A DNA stretch of 15,262 nucleotides from Desulfuromonadaceae bacterium GWC2_58_13 (lineage in GTDB: Bacteria > Desulfobacterota > Desulfuromonadia > Desulfuromonadales > Trichloromonadaceae), in assembly GCA_001825565.1 (NCBI GenBank), contig MHXM01000128.1:1-15262 (forward strand), given 5' to 3'. This document shows positions 1 through 11,699 of this stretch, piece by piece. The translations under genes were made by a program, and so were the position numbers. The stretch's first letter is position 1; each line of letters begins with the position of its first letter. Under the pieces are notes generated by a model. The model did no database searches, was not told where the DNA came from, and worked only from the letters and a program-made list of their open reading frames with translations.

Positions 1-73
1 TGCCATGGTCAACGTGACCGATGGTCCCGATGTTGACGTGAGGCTTGGTTCTTTCATATTTAGCTTTGGACAT
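1..73 (-). CDS. tuf: Elongation factor Tu, 5' end only (copy downstream of fusA)
   Basis: EF-Tu is the GTPase that carries aminoacyl-tRNA to the ribosomal A site. Only the first 24 residues lie in the window. They read MSKAKYERTKPHVNIGTIGH and then VDHG, the standard EF-Tu N-terminus, cut just before the P-loop lysine. The start is ATG at 73-71. Its Shine-Dalgarno AAAGGAG sits directly upstream and shares bases with the fusA stop codon (TAAAGGAG, rc of 83-90), only 14 bp after fusA, so it is very likely the last str-operon gene seen here and may be translationally coupled to fusA. A second EF-Tu gene is present at the other end of the window. Identification is secure; completeness cannot be judged. 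Confidence 0.97.
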   Translation of the reverse strand, partial: MSKAKYERTKPHVNIGTIGHVDHG

Positions 74-87
74 GAACTGAGTCTCCT

Positions 88-2166
88 TTACCCCTTGGCC
101 TTGGCGATGATCTCTTCACCGATAGCCTTGGGAACCTGCTCATAGTGATCAAAGGCCATGGTGTAAGTCGCACGGCCCTGCGTCGCACTGCGCAGGTCGG
201 TGGAATAGCCAAACATGTTGGCCAATGGAACGTGCGAATTGATTATCTGGGCGCCACCACGGGATTCCATTCCCATGATCCGACCGCGACGGCTACTGAG
301 ATCGCCCATGACATCGCCCATGTAATCCTCGGGGGCGACAACCTCAACCTTCATGATCGGCTCAAGCAATACCGGGGCAGCCTTGGCGGCACCTTCTTTG
401 AAGCCCATCGAACCGGCAATCTTAAACGCCATCTCAGAGGAGTCGACATCATGATAGGAACCATCAAAGCAGGTTACCTTGACGTCGACAATGGGGAAAC
501 CAGCGAGAACACCGAGTTGGGAAGCCTCCTCGGCTCCCTTGCCCACCGCCGGAATGTACTCTTTGGGAATGACGCCGCCCTTGACCTCATCGACAAAAGT
601 GAAGCCGACGCCCGGTTCCTGAGGTTCGATGCGCAGCCAGCAGTCGCCATATTGGCCGCGACCACCGGACTGGCGAACAAACTTACCCTGAACCTCGACC
701 TTCCTGGTGATGGTTTCACGATAGGCAACCTGAGGAGCACCGATGTTGCACTCAACGTGAAACTCGCGTTTCATGCGGTCAATGATGATCTCAAGGTGAA
801 GTTCGCCCATGCCGGAAAGAATGGTCTGGCCGGTCTCTTCGTCGGTACGGCTGCGCAAGGAGGGATCTTCAGATAGGAGCTTGCCGAGAGCTACACCCAT
901 TTTCTCTTGATCGGCTTTGGTTTTAGGCTCAACGGCTACATGAATAACCGGCTCGGGAAACTCCATGGATTCGAGCAGGCAAACGTCCTTTTCGCTACAC
1001 AGAGTATCTCCGGTGGTAGTGTACTTCAGACCTACCGCAGCGGCGATATCCCCAGCATAAACCAGCTTGATCTCTTCGCGCTTATTGGCGTGCATTTTAA
1101 GCAGACGACCGAAACGCTCCTTCTTCCCCTTGGTCGCGTTGATCACCGAGGTGCCCGATTCGGCAACGCCGGAATAGACGCGAAAAAAGGTCAACTGCCC
1201 GACGAAGGGATCGGTCATGATCTTGAACGCAAGAGCGGCAAAAGGACCGCTATCGTCCGCAGGACGGGTGACTTCTTCTTGGGTGTGGGGATTAATGCCG
1301 CAAATGGGGGGAACATCGGTCGGCGCCGGCATGTAATCCACGACCGCGTCAAGCAAATTCTGCACACCCTTGTTTTTGAATGCGCTACCGCACAGAACCG
1401 GGTTGATATGCAGCCCTGCCGTCGCCTTGCGAATACCAGCCTTAATCTCGGCGACGGTGAGCTCTTCACCACCGAGATACTTCTCCATCAGCCCATCATC
1501 ATGCGAGCAGACCTCTTCGAGCATGGCCTCCCGAGCCGCGGCGGCCTCGTCCACCATATCGGCGGGGATATCGATTACTTCGAATTTGGCGCCCAACGAC
1601 TCGTCGTCCCAGACGATGGCGTTCATTTCAACAAGGTCGACAACACCCTTGAAATAATCTTCTTTTCCGATGGGAAGCTGAATCGGCACCGGGTTGGCGC
1701 GAAGACGGTCCCGCATCATCTGCACGCCACGATCAAAATCGGCGCCGACACGGTCCATTTTATTTATGAAGGCTATGCGGGGAACCCCATACCTGTCAGC
1801 TTGGCGCCATACCGTCTCGGACTGGGGCTCAACACCACCAACCGAACAAAATACAGCAACCGCACCGTCAAGGACACGCAGAGAGCGCTCCACCTCGATA
1901 GTGAAGTCAACGTGTCCAGGGGTATCAATAATATTTATACGGTGATCATCCCAAAAACAGGTGGTCGCCGCAGAAGTGATGGTAATTCCACGCTCCTGCT
2001 CCTGCGCCATCCAGTCCATCGTGGCCGCGCCATCATGGACTTCACCGATTTTATGGGAAATACCGGTGTAAAACAGAATGCGTTCGGTCGTAGTCGTCTT
2101 ACCGGCATCTATATGAGCCATGATGCCGATATTACGGGTCTTTGAAAGGGGTACTAAACGTGCCAC
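88..2166 (-). CDS. fusA: Elongation factor G (EF-G)
   Basis: EF-G is the cytoplasmic GTPase that drives tRNA-mRNA translocation and, with RRF, ribosome recycling. The 692-residue protein has the usual length. Its G-domain motifs are all present: P-loop AHIDAGKTT at 17-25, RGITI at 59-63, DTPGH at 81-85, NKMD at 135-138 and SAF at 261-263. The C-terminal half contains the GMGELHLEIIIDRM segment typical of domain III, and later EF-G domains follow without a break. The start codon is GTG (2166-2164), encoding the N-terminus M-ARLVPLSKTRNIG; GGAGG lies about 10 nt upstream. It follows rpsG by 32 bp and precedes tuf by 14 bp, the normal str-operon place. This looks like the main housekeeping EF-G rather than a divergent EF-G2, judged by context and motif conservation. 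Confidence 0.98.
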   Translation of the reverse strand: MARLVPLSKTRNIGIMAHIDAGKTTTTERILFYTGISHKIGEVHDGAATMDWMAQEQERGITITSAATTCFWDDHRINIIDTPGHVDFTIEVERSLRVLDGAVAVFCSVGGVEPQSETVWRQADRYGVPRIAFINKMDRVGADFDRGVQMMRDRLRANPVPIQLPIGKEDYFKGVVDLVEMNAIVWDDESLGAKFEVIDIPADMVDEAAAAREAMLEEVCSHDDGLMEKYLGGEELTVAEIKAGIRKATAGLHINPVLCGSAFKNKGVQNLLDAVVDYMPAPTDVPPICGINPHTQEEVTRPADDSGPFAALAFKIMTDPFVGQLTFFRVYSGVAESGTSVINATKGKKERFGRLLKMHANKREEIKLVYAGDIAAAVGLKYTTTGDTLCSEKDVCLLESMEFPEPVIHVAVEPKTKADQEKMGVALGKLLSEDPSLRSRTDEETGQTILSGMGELHLEIIIDRMKREFHVECNIGAPQVAYRETITRKVEVQGKFVRQSGGRGQYGDCWLRIEPQEPGVGFTFVDEVKGGVIPKEYIPAVGKGAEEASQLGVLAGFPIVDVKVTCFDGSYHDVDSSEMAFKIAGSMGFKEGAAKAAPVLLEPIMKVEVVAPEDYMGDVMGDLSSRRGRIMGMESRGGAQIINSHVPLANMFGYSTDLRSATQGRATYTMAFDHYEQVPKAIGEEIIAKAKG

Positions 2167-2198
2167 AACTATCTATCCTCCACGAGGGATTCTTTACT

Positions 2199-2669
2199 TT
2201 ACCAGCGGTAGTGAGCAAAGGCCTTATTGGCCTCCGCCATACGATGGACATCTTCCTTCTTCTTCACCGACGCCCCACGATTGTTGGCTGCGTCGAGGAA
2301 TTCACCAGCCAGGCGCTCCTGCATGGTCTTCTCACCACGAGCACTGGCATAGCCAGAAATCCAGCGCATCGCCAGCGCATTGCGTCGATCAGCACGAACC
2401 TCTATCGGAACCTGATAAGTAGAGCCGCCCACACGACGGGATTTGACTTCCAGCAGCGGACGAACATTCTCGACAGCCTTCTTGAAGACCTCCAGAGGAT
2501 CTTCGCCGGTCCGAGCCACAACCAAGTCAAGGGCCCCGTAGACAATCCGCTCAGCAACACTTTTCTTGCCATCCAGCATGATGCAGTTCATGAACTTGGC
2601 TAGCAGCCGGTCATGATATTTCGGATCGGGAAGGATAATCCGTTTCGCAACTTCTCTTCTTCTCGGCAT
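2199..2669 (-). CDS. rpsG: 30S ribosomal protein S7
   Basis: S7 is a primary 16S rRNA-binding protein that nucleates assembly of the 30S head and lines the E-site/mRNA exit region. The 156-residue protein is the standard bacterial length. It starts MPRRREVAKRIILPDPKY and carries the conserved segments NCIMLDGKKSVAE, RRVGGSTYQVPIEVR and RRNALAMRW. The C-terminus AEANKAFAHYRW is also typical. The start is ATG at 2669-2667 with an AGAGG ribosome-binding site upstream. It lies 22 bp after rpsL and 32 bp before fusA. In E. coli S7 is the translational repressor of the str operon, acting in the rpsL-rpsG gap. Here that gap is only 22 bp, so the same target structure cannot fit and feedback, if present, must use another site. 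Confidence 0.98.
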   Translation of the reverse strand: MPRRREVAKRIILPDPKYHDRLLAKFMNCIMLDGKKSVAERIVYGALDLVVARTGEDPLEVFKKAVENVRPLLEVKSRRVGGSTYQVPIEVRADRRNALAMRWISGYASARGEKTMQERLAGEFLDAANNRGASVKKKEDVHRMAEANKAFAHYRW

Positions 2670-2691
2670 AACGTCCTCTCAGACCTTTTCT

Positions 2692-3063
2692 TTATTTAGG
2701 CCGCTTGGCCCCATACTTCGAACGACTCTTCATCCGCCCCTTGACCCCGGCAAGATCCAAAGTGCCGCGGACGATGTGGTAACGCACACCCGGCAAGTCC
2801 TTGACGCGGCCACCCCGGATCAACACCACGGAGTGCTCCTGGAGATTGTGGCCAACACCAGGAATGTACGAAGTCACGACGATCCCATTGGTAAGGCGTA
2901 CACGAGCAACCTTCCGCAATGCGGAGTTCGGCTTCTTAGGGGTCGTCGTGTACACGCGGGTACACACACCACGCTTCTGAGGGTTTCCCTTCAGCGCAGG
3001 CGCCGTCGACTTCCTTTCCTTTTTTTCGCGTCCCTTGCGGATCAACTGATTAATAGTCGGCAT
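2692..3063 (-). CDS. rpsL: 30S ribosomal protein S12
   Basis: S12 sits at the 30S decoding centre and influences accuracy. The 123-residue protein has the normal length and the signature segments PQKRGVCTRVYTTTPKKPNS, GHNLQEHSVVLIRGG and RVKDLPGVRYH. The streptomycin-relevant lysines are wild type: K43 in TTTPKKPNS and K88 in RVKDLPG. D89, the residue beta-methylthiolated in many bacteria, is present. The start is ATG at 3063-3061, preceded by GGGAG about 7 nt upstream. It is the first gene of the str block, behind a strong predicted promoter in the 163-bp gap after rpoC, so it is probably transcribed both from that promoter and by readthrough from rpoBC. Confidence 0.98.
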   Translation of the reverse strand: MPTINQLIRKGREKKERKSTAPALKGNPQKRGVCTRVYTTTPKKPNSALRKVARVRLTNGIVVTSYIPGVGHNLQEHSVVLIRGGRVKDLPGVRYHIVRGTLDLAGVKGRMKSRSKYGAKRPK

Positions 3064-3116
3064 CTACATACTCCCGAAATCGCTTATTCTGTAGTTAAAA
3101 GAGCAATTGAGCTACT

Positions 3117-3138
3117 GTTTTTCCGAGTGGGGAAAAAC
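3117..3138 (-). promoter_or_regulatory. Hairpin at the predicted 5' end of the rpsL mRNA
   Basis: On the minus strand GTTTTTCC (3138-3131) and GGAAAAAC (3124-3117) form a perfect 8-bp stem around the 6-nt loop CCACTC. The first base of the stem coincides with the transcription start predicted from the upstream promoter (about 3138). The str mRNA would therefore begin with a paired 5' end, about 75 nt before the rpsL ATG. No uridine run follows it, so it does not look like a terminator. A role in mRNA stability or in start-site activity is inference. Confidence 0.5.
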
Positions 3139-3193
3139 CCGCAGACTGTATCAATCCGCCCAACCTTTGTCAAGGTCTATTTGTGCTTTTTTT
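3138..3193 (-). promoter_or_regulatory. Predicted sigma-70 promoter for rpsL-rpsG-fusA-tuf
   Basis: Reading the minus strand, a consensus -35 TTGACA (3173-3168) is followed by a 17-bp spacer and the -10 TACAGT (3150-3145). An extended -10 TGA stands immediately before the -10. Seven consecutive A residues (3193-3187) fall at about -49 to -55, where the distal UP-element subsite contacts the alpha C-terminal domain. The discriminator CTGCGG between -10 and the predicted start G at 3138 is GC-rich, a known trait of promoters inhibited by ppGpp/DksA. Together these suggest a strong, growth-rate-controlled promoter for the str genes. The start site itself is predicted, not measured. Confidence 0.75.
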
Positions 3194-3215
3194 CAATACC
3201 TCGGGTTGGGCGGAT
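3154..3215. repeat. 12-bp perfect inverted repeat spanning the rpsL promoter
   Basis: ATCCGCCCAACC (3154-3165) and GGTTGGGCGGAT (3204-3215) are exact reverse complements separated by 38 bp, with arm centres 50 bp apart. One arm lies in the -35/-10 spacer of the predicted rpsL promoter and the other upstream of its A-tract, so the repeat brackets the UP element and the -35 box. It could act as an RNA stem in rpoC readthrough transcript, as a pair of protein half-sites, or as a weak terminator for opposite-strand transcription (plus-strand arm followed by ATATTTTT). Sequence alone does not choose between these. Confidence 0.6.
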
Positions 3216-3226
3216 ATTTTTCATCG

Positions 3227-7405
<4,179 letters not shown>

Positions 7406-7449
7406 AACGCATCCTCCTTATGGGATGGTGGTTGATTTATGCGGAGAGC

Positions 7450-7495
7450 CGGCAACCGCCGTCGCCAGTACTTGCCAGGCGACCGACAGCTGCCG
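7450..7495 (-). promoter_or_regulatory. Nested inverted repeat in the rpoB-rpoC gap
   Basis: In the 103-bp gap, GTCGCC (7461-7466) and GGCGAC (7478-7483) are exact complements with an 11-nt loop. An outer pair, CGGCA (7450-7454) and TGCCG (7491-7495), encloses them, giving a two-part stem with an internal loop in the mRNA. No U-run follows, so termination is unlikely. It may be a processing or stability element between the two subunit genes; this is inference. Confidence 0.4.
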
Positions 7496-7508
7496 ACTGA
7501 TGCTGCTG

Positions 7509-10500
7509 TTAATCCTCTTCTTCGAGAAGCTCAACATCGAGACACAGGGACTGCAGTTCTTTGACCAATACGTTGAAGGATTCGGGGAGACCCGCCTCCA
7601 AGGTCTGCTTGCCCTTGACAATGGCTTCGTACATACGGGTCCGGCCAGCCACATCGTCCGATTTGACGGTGAGAAACTCCTGCAGCGCGTGAGCCGCGCC
7701 GTAGGCCTCAAGTGCCCAGACTTCCATCTCGCCGAGACGTTGACCGCCGAACTGCGCCTTGCCGCCGAGAGGCTGCTGGGTAACCAGACTGTAAGGCCCG
7801 ATGCTGCGGGCATGGATTTTGTCGTCGACCAAATGGTGCAACTTGAGCATGTACATGATGCCGACCGTTACCTGTTCTTTAAAGGCGTCGCCGGTCTTGC
7901 CGTTGTACAGGGTCATCTGGCCGCTGGTCGGGAACCCGGCACGAGCCATTTCGTTCTTCATCTGTTCTTCGTTGACCCCCTCGAAAACCGGGGAAGCCAT
8001 GGGCACGCCATGGGAGAGGCGGCGGGCCAAAGCCAGCGTCTCTTCGTCGGACAGCCCGTCAATAAAGGCATTCAATTCGGGATTGCCATAGACATTCTTA
8101 ACCTTGGCCTTGAGCGCGTCGGTGGTGAAATTTTTGTCCATGACCTCCTGGATCTGCATACCGAGGCCGCGCGCGGCGAGCCCGAGATGCGTCTCGAGAA
8201 TCTGTCCGACGTTCATACGGGACGGCACGCCCAACGGGTTGAGAACGATCTCGACCGGGGTACCGTCAGCCATGTAGGGCATGTCCTCAACAGGAAGAAT
8301 CCGCGAAAGAACACCCTTGTTACCATGACGGCCGGCCATTTTGTCACCGACTTGCAGTTTGCGCTTGATGGCCACATAGACCTTGACCATCTTGATGACG
8401 CCCGGGGGGAGGTCATCGCCACGCTTGAGCTTTTCGATCTTGTCGGTAAAAACCCCCCGGATCAGATCCTCGCGATCGCTAAGGCGGGCAAACAGGGTGG
8501 CCACCTTTTCCTCGATGTCCCCTTCGCCGGCCAGGGAGATTTCCTTCCACTGACGGAACGGCACCTTGAGAAGGAGTTCGGCGGTGATTTTCTTCCCCTT
8601 GACCAACAGGGTTTGGCCGGCATCGTCGGTAATGGTAACCGCCGAGGTCTGACCAACCAGCAGATTTTTAAGTTTGCCCTTGGCCGATTCGCGAATGATG
8701 GTGATCTCGTCGTTCTGATCCTTGAGCAACTTGTCGATTTCGGTCTTTTCGATGTGCTCGGTGCGGCTGTCCTTATCGGCCCCCTTGCGGGAGAAGACGC
8801 GGGCGCCGATTACCACCCCCTCGACCCCCGGCGGAACACGCAGCGACGTATCGCGAACATCGCCGGCCTTTTCGCCGAAAATCGCCCGCAACAACTTCTC
8901 TTCGGGAGACAGCTGAGTTTCCCCTTTGGGGGTAATTTTACCGACCATGATATCGCCGGGCTTGACCTCGGCACCAATACGGATAATACCACTCTCGTCG
9001 AGATCGGCCAGCGCGTCCTCGCCAAGGTTGGGGATATCGTCGGTGATCTCTTCCTTGCCGAGCTTGGTATCTCGGGCGACACACTCGAATTCCTCGATAT
9101 GGATCGAGGTGTAGCGATCCTCTTTGACCAGCTTTTCGGAAATCAGGATCGAGTCCTCGAAATTGTACCCTTCCCAAGGCATGAAGGCGACCAGCACGTT
9201 CTGCCCGAGGGCCAATTCGCCCCACTGGGTCGACGGACCATCGGCAATCATCTCGCCGCGCTTGACCTTGTCGCCGATTTTGACGATCGGCTTTTGGTTA
9301 AGACAGGTGTTCTGATTGGACCGGGCGAACTTGGTCAGGGTGTAAATATCGACCCCAGTGCCGGTTTCATCGACCTCGTCATCGTCAATCTTGACCACGA
9401 TACGGGCGGCGTCGACGCTTTCGACGATCCCGTTGTGCCGGGCAACCACGGCTGCGCCGGAGTCGTGGGCAACAATCCGCTCCATGCCGGTACCGACCAG
9501 CGGCGCGTCGGCCCGCAGCAGAGGCACGGCTTGTCGCTGCATGTTCGAACCCATCAGGGCGCGGTTGGCGTCGTCATTCTCAAGGAAAGGAATCAGGGCG
9601 GCGGCGACCGAAACCAGCTGTTTGGGAGAAACGTCCATCAGCTCGATCTCTTCACGGTTCATCAGCATGAACTCGCCGCTCTTGCGGGCATTGACCAGCT
9701 CGTTGACGTAAGTGCCGTCGGGATTGAGCGGGGCATTGGCCTGGGCGATGGCGTGACCTTCTTCTTCGAGCGCCGAAAAGTATTTGATCTCCTTGGTGAC
9801 GTTCCCGTCCTTGACCAACCGGTACGGAGTTTCAACGAAGCCATGTTCATTGATTCTGGCATAGGTCGAAAGCGATGCGATCAGACCAATGTTCGGACCC
9901 TCGGGGGTCTCTATCGGGCAAACCCGGCCATAGTGGGTCGGATGCACGTCGCGGACTTCGAAACCGGCCCGTTCGCGAGTCAGACCGCCGGGTCCCAGAG
10001 CCGACAGGCGGCGCTTGTGGGTGATCTCGGAAAGCGGGTTGGTCTGATCCATGAACTGGGATAGCTGCGACGAACCAAAGAACTCTTTAACCACCGCGGA
10101 AACCGGCTTGGAGTTAATCAGGTCGTGGGGCATGAGGCTGTCGACTTCCTGCAGGCTCATGCGCTCCTTGATGGCGCGCTCCATCCGCACCAGGCCGACC
10201 CGATACTGGTTCTCGAGCAGTTCGCCGACAGCGCGCACCCGACGATTGCCGAGGTGATCGATATCGTCGATGGCCCCCTTGCCGTTGCGCAGATCGATCA
10301 GGTAGCGCACCACCTGGAGAATATCCTCCTTGGTCAGGGTGGTGTGCTCGAGCGGGGTCTCCAAGCCAAGCTTGTAATTCAGCTTGAGCCGACCGACGGC
10401 CGACAAATCGTAGCGCTCGGCATTGAAAAACAGGCTGTCGAACAGAGCCTTGGCGCTACGGATGGTCGGCGGATCGCCCGGGCGAAGACGGCGGTAGATC

Positions 10501-11615
10501 TCGATCATCGCTTCATCCGACGTCGTGATCTTGTCCTGAAGCAGCGTCTCACGCAGGAACGGACCCACATACAGGTTGTCGATAAAGAGAACCTTGAATT
10601 CATTGATGCCGCGGGAACGCAGATCATTGAGTCGATCCATGGCGATCTCTTCGTTACACTCGATAACGACTTCCCCGGTGGCGGTGTCGACGATATCGGT
10701 CGAAGTGATCTTGCCGACAACTTCTTCTTCGGTGATCTTGATGAACTCGACTTTTTTGTCGGCGATCTTCTTGACAGCGGCCTTGGTGAACTTACGGTTG
10801 GCCTTAACGATCAACTCGCCGTCGGGGTCAATCACATCGAAGCTTGCGCGCTGGCCGAGAAGCAAGCTTGGATTAGCGCGCTTCTTATAGCCATCGCCAT
10901 CGATGATGATGTCCTCGACGTCATAGTAGTAGTTGAGCAGTTCTTCCGCGCTGTAACCAAGAGCCTTGAGCAGCACCGTGGCCGGCAATTTGCGCCGACG
11001 GTCGATCCGGACGTAGAGGATATCTTTATGATCAAAGTCAAAGTCGAGCCAGGATCCGCGATAAGGGATCACCCGGGCGCTATAGAGAATCTTGCCGCTG
11101 GAGTGGGTTTTGCCCTTGTCGTGGTCGTAGAAGACGCCGGGGGAGCGATGCAACTGGCTGACGATAACCCGTTCTGTCCCATTAATGATAAAGGTTCCGT
11201 TTTCGGTCATCAGCGGGATTTCACCGAAGTAAACTTCCTGCTCTTTGATGTCCCGAATGGACTGGACACCAGACTCCTTGTCCACATCCCAGGAAACCAG
11301 GCGGACCCGTACCTTGACCGGAGAGGCGAAAGTCATGCCCCGTTGATGACATTCATCGACATCGTACTTGGGCACGCCCAACGAGTACGAAACATACTCA
11401 AGGGAACAGGTCTCGCTGAAATCACGAATCGGAAACACGGAGCGGAATACGGATTCAAGGCCCATGTTCTGCCGGGCCGAAGGAGGCAACTCGGCCTGAA
11501 GAAAACGCTTGTAGGAATTTTTCTGTATATCGATCAGATTGGGAATGTCGATAATCCGCTGAACTTCGGCGAAATGTTTCCTCAGAAGCTGGTTATTCGC
11601 GATCGAATAAGCCAT
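7509..11615 (-). CDS. rpoB: DNA-directed RNA polymerase subunit beta
   Basis: Beta forms the second pincer of RNA polymerase and the rifampicin pocket. The 1368-residue protein starts MAYSIANNQLLRKHFAEVQR and is full length. The rifampicin cluster (about 514-540) keeps the key residues equivalent to E. coli D516, H526, R529 and S531 at D523, H533, R536 and S538, so it looks sensitive. HYGRVCPIETPEGPNIGLI follows at about 561-579. Later conserved segments include KMAGRHGNKGVLSR near 1092-1105, with active-site lysines, and the C-terminal PLGGKAQFGGQRLGEMEVW. The ATG at 11615-11613 is chosen because AAAGGAG lies 5 nt upstream; a longer reading from a TTG at 11651 would begin inside a hairpin. 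It follows rplL by 84 bp and precedes rpoC by 103 bp. Confidence 0.98.
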   Translation of the reverse strand: MAYSIANNQLLRKHFAEVQRIIDIPNLIDIQKNSYKRFLQAELPPSARQNMGLESVFRSVFPIRDFSETCSLEYVSYSLGVPKYDVDECHQRGMTFASPVKVRVRLVSWDVDKESGVQSIRDIKEQEVYFGEIPLMTENGTFIINGTERVIVSQLHRSPGVFYDHDKGKTHSSGKILYSARVIPYRGSWLDFDFDHKDILYVRIDRRRKLPATVLLKALGYSAEELLNYYYDVEDIIIDGDGYKKRANPSLLLGQRASFDVIDPDGELIVKANRKFTKAAVKKIADKKVEFIKITEEEVVGKITSTDIVDTATGEVVIECNEEIAMDRLNDLRSRGINEFKVLFIDNLYVGPFLRETLLQDKITTSDEAMIEIYRRLRPGDPPTIRSAKALFDSLFFNAERYDLSAVGRLKLNYKLGLETPLEHTTLTKEDILQVVRYLIDLRNGKGAIDDIDHLGNRRVRAVGELLENQYRVGLVRMERAIKERMSLQEVDSLMPHDLINSKPVSAVVKEFFGSSQLSQFMDQTNPLSEITHKRRLSALGPGGLTRERAGFEVRDVHPTHYGRVCPIETPEGPNIGLIASLSTYARINEHGFVETPYRLVKDGNVTKEIKYFSALEEEGHAIAQANAPLNPDGTYVNELVNARKSGEFMLMNREEIELMDVSPKQLVSVAAALIPFLENDDANRALMGSNMQRQAVPLLRADAPLVGTGMERIVAHDSGAAVVARHNGIVESVDAARIVVKIDDDEVDETGTGVDIYTLTKFARSNQNTCLNQKPIVKIGDKVKRGEMIADGPSTQWGELALGQNVLVAFMPWEGYNFEDSILISEKLVKEDRYTSIHIEEFECVARDTKLGKEEITDDIPNLGEDALADLDESGIIRIGAEVKPGDIMVGKITPKGETQLSPEEKLLRAIFGEKAGDVRDTSLRVPPGVEGVVIGARVFSRKGADKDSRTEHIEKTEIDKLLKDQNDEITIIRESAKGKLKNLLVGQTSAVTITDDAGQTLLVKGKKITAELLLKVPFRQWKEISLAGEGDIEEKVATLFARLSDREDLIRGVFTDKIEKLKRGDDLPPGVIKMVKVYVAIKRKLQVGDKMAGRHGNKGVLSRILPVEDMPYMADGTPVEIVLNPLGVPSRMNVGQILETHLGLAARGLGMQIQEVMDKNFTTDALKAKVKNVYGNPELNAFIDGLSDEETLALARRLSHGVPMASPVFEGVNEEQMKNEMARAGFPTSGQMTLYNGKTGDAFKEQVTVGIMYMLKLHHLVDDKIHARSIGPYSLVTQQPLGGKAQFGGQRLGEMEVWALEAYGAAHALQEFLTVKSDDVAGRTRMYEAIVKGKQTLEAGLPESFNVLVKELQSLCLDVELLEEED

Positions 11616-11644
11616 GGTTTCTCCTTTAGGTAACGAAAGTAGAA

Positions 11645-11675
11645 TAGCCAAGGCCGCACACGGCGACCTTGGCTA
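11645..11675 (-). promoter_or_regulatory. Strong hairpin between rplL and rpoB
   Basis: In the minus-strand transcript TAGCCAAGGTCGC (11675-11663) pairs with GCGGCCTTGGCTA (11657-11645), giving a 13-bp stem with one U-G wobble and the 5-nt loop CGTGT. The wobble would be an A-C mismatch on the opposite strand, so the fold favours the sense RNA. It is followed by TTCTACTTTCG, not a clean U-run. E. coli has a partial terminator and an RNase III site in this same gap that set the ratio of L12 to RNA polymerase, so an analogous role is a reasonable inference. Confidence 0.6.
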
Positions 11676-11699
11676 AAGGCGAAACTATCGAGCCGTCAG

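Noticed and set aside
907..2145. 412-codon open frame on the plus strand opposite fusA, and a similar one at 145-876
   Set aside because: Antisense to conserved EF-G; composition-driven.
10125..11633. 502-codon open frame on the plus strand opposite rpoB
   Set aside because: Antisense shadow of conserved rpoB sequence, with no recognisable family.
11616..11651. 12-codon N-terminal extension of rpoB from a TTG
   Set aside because: The upstream start falls in the rplL-rpoB hairpin, the added residues are not RpoB-like, and the ATG at 11615 has an excellent ribosome-binding site.
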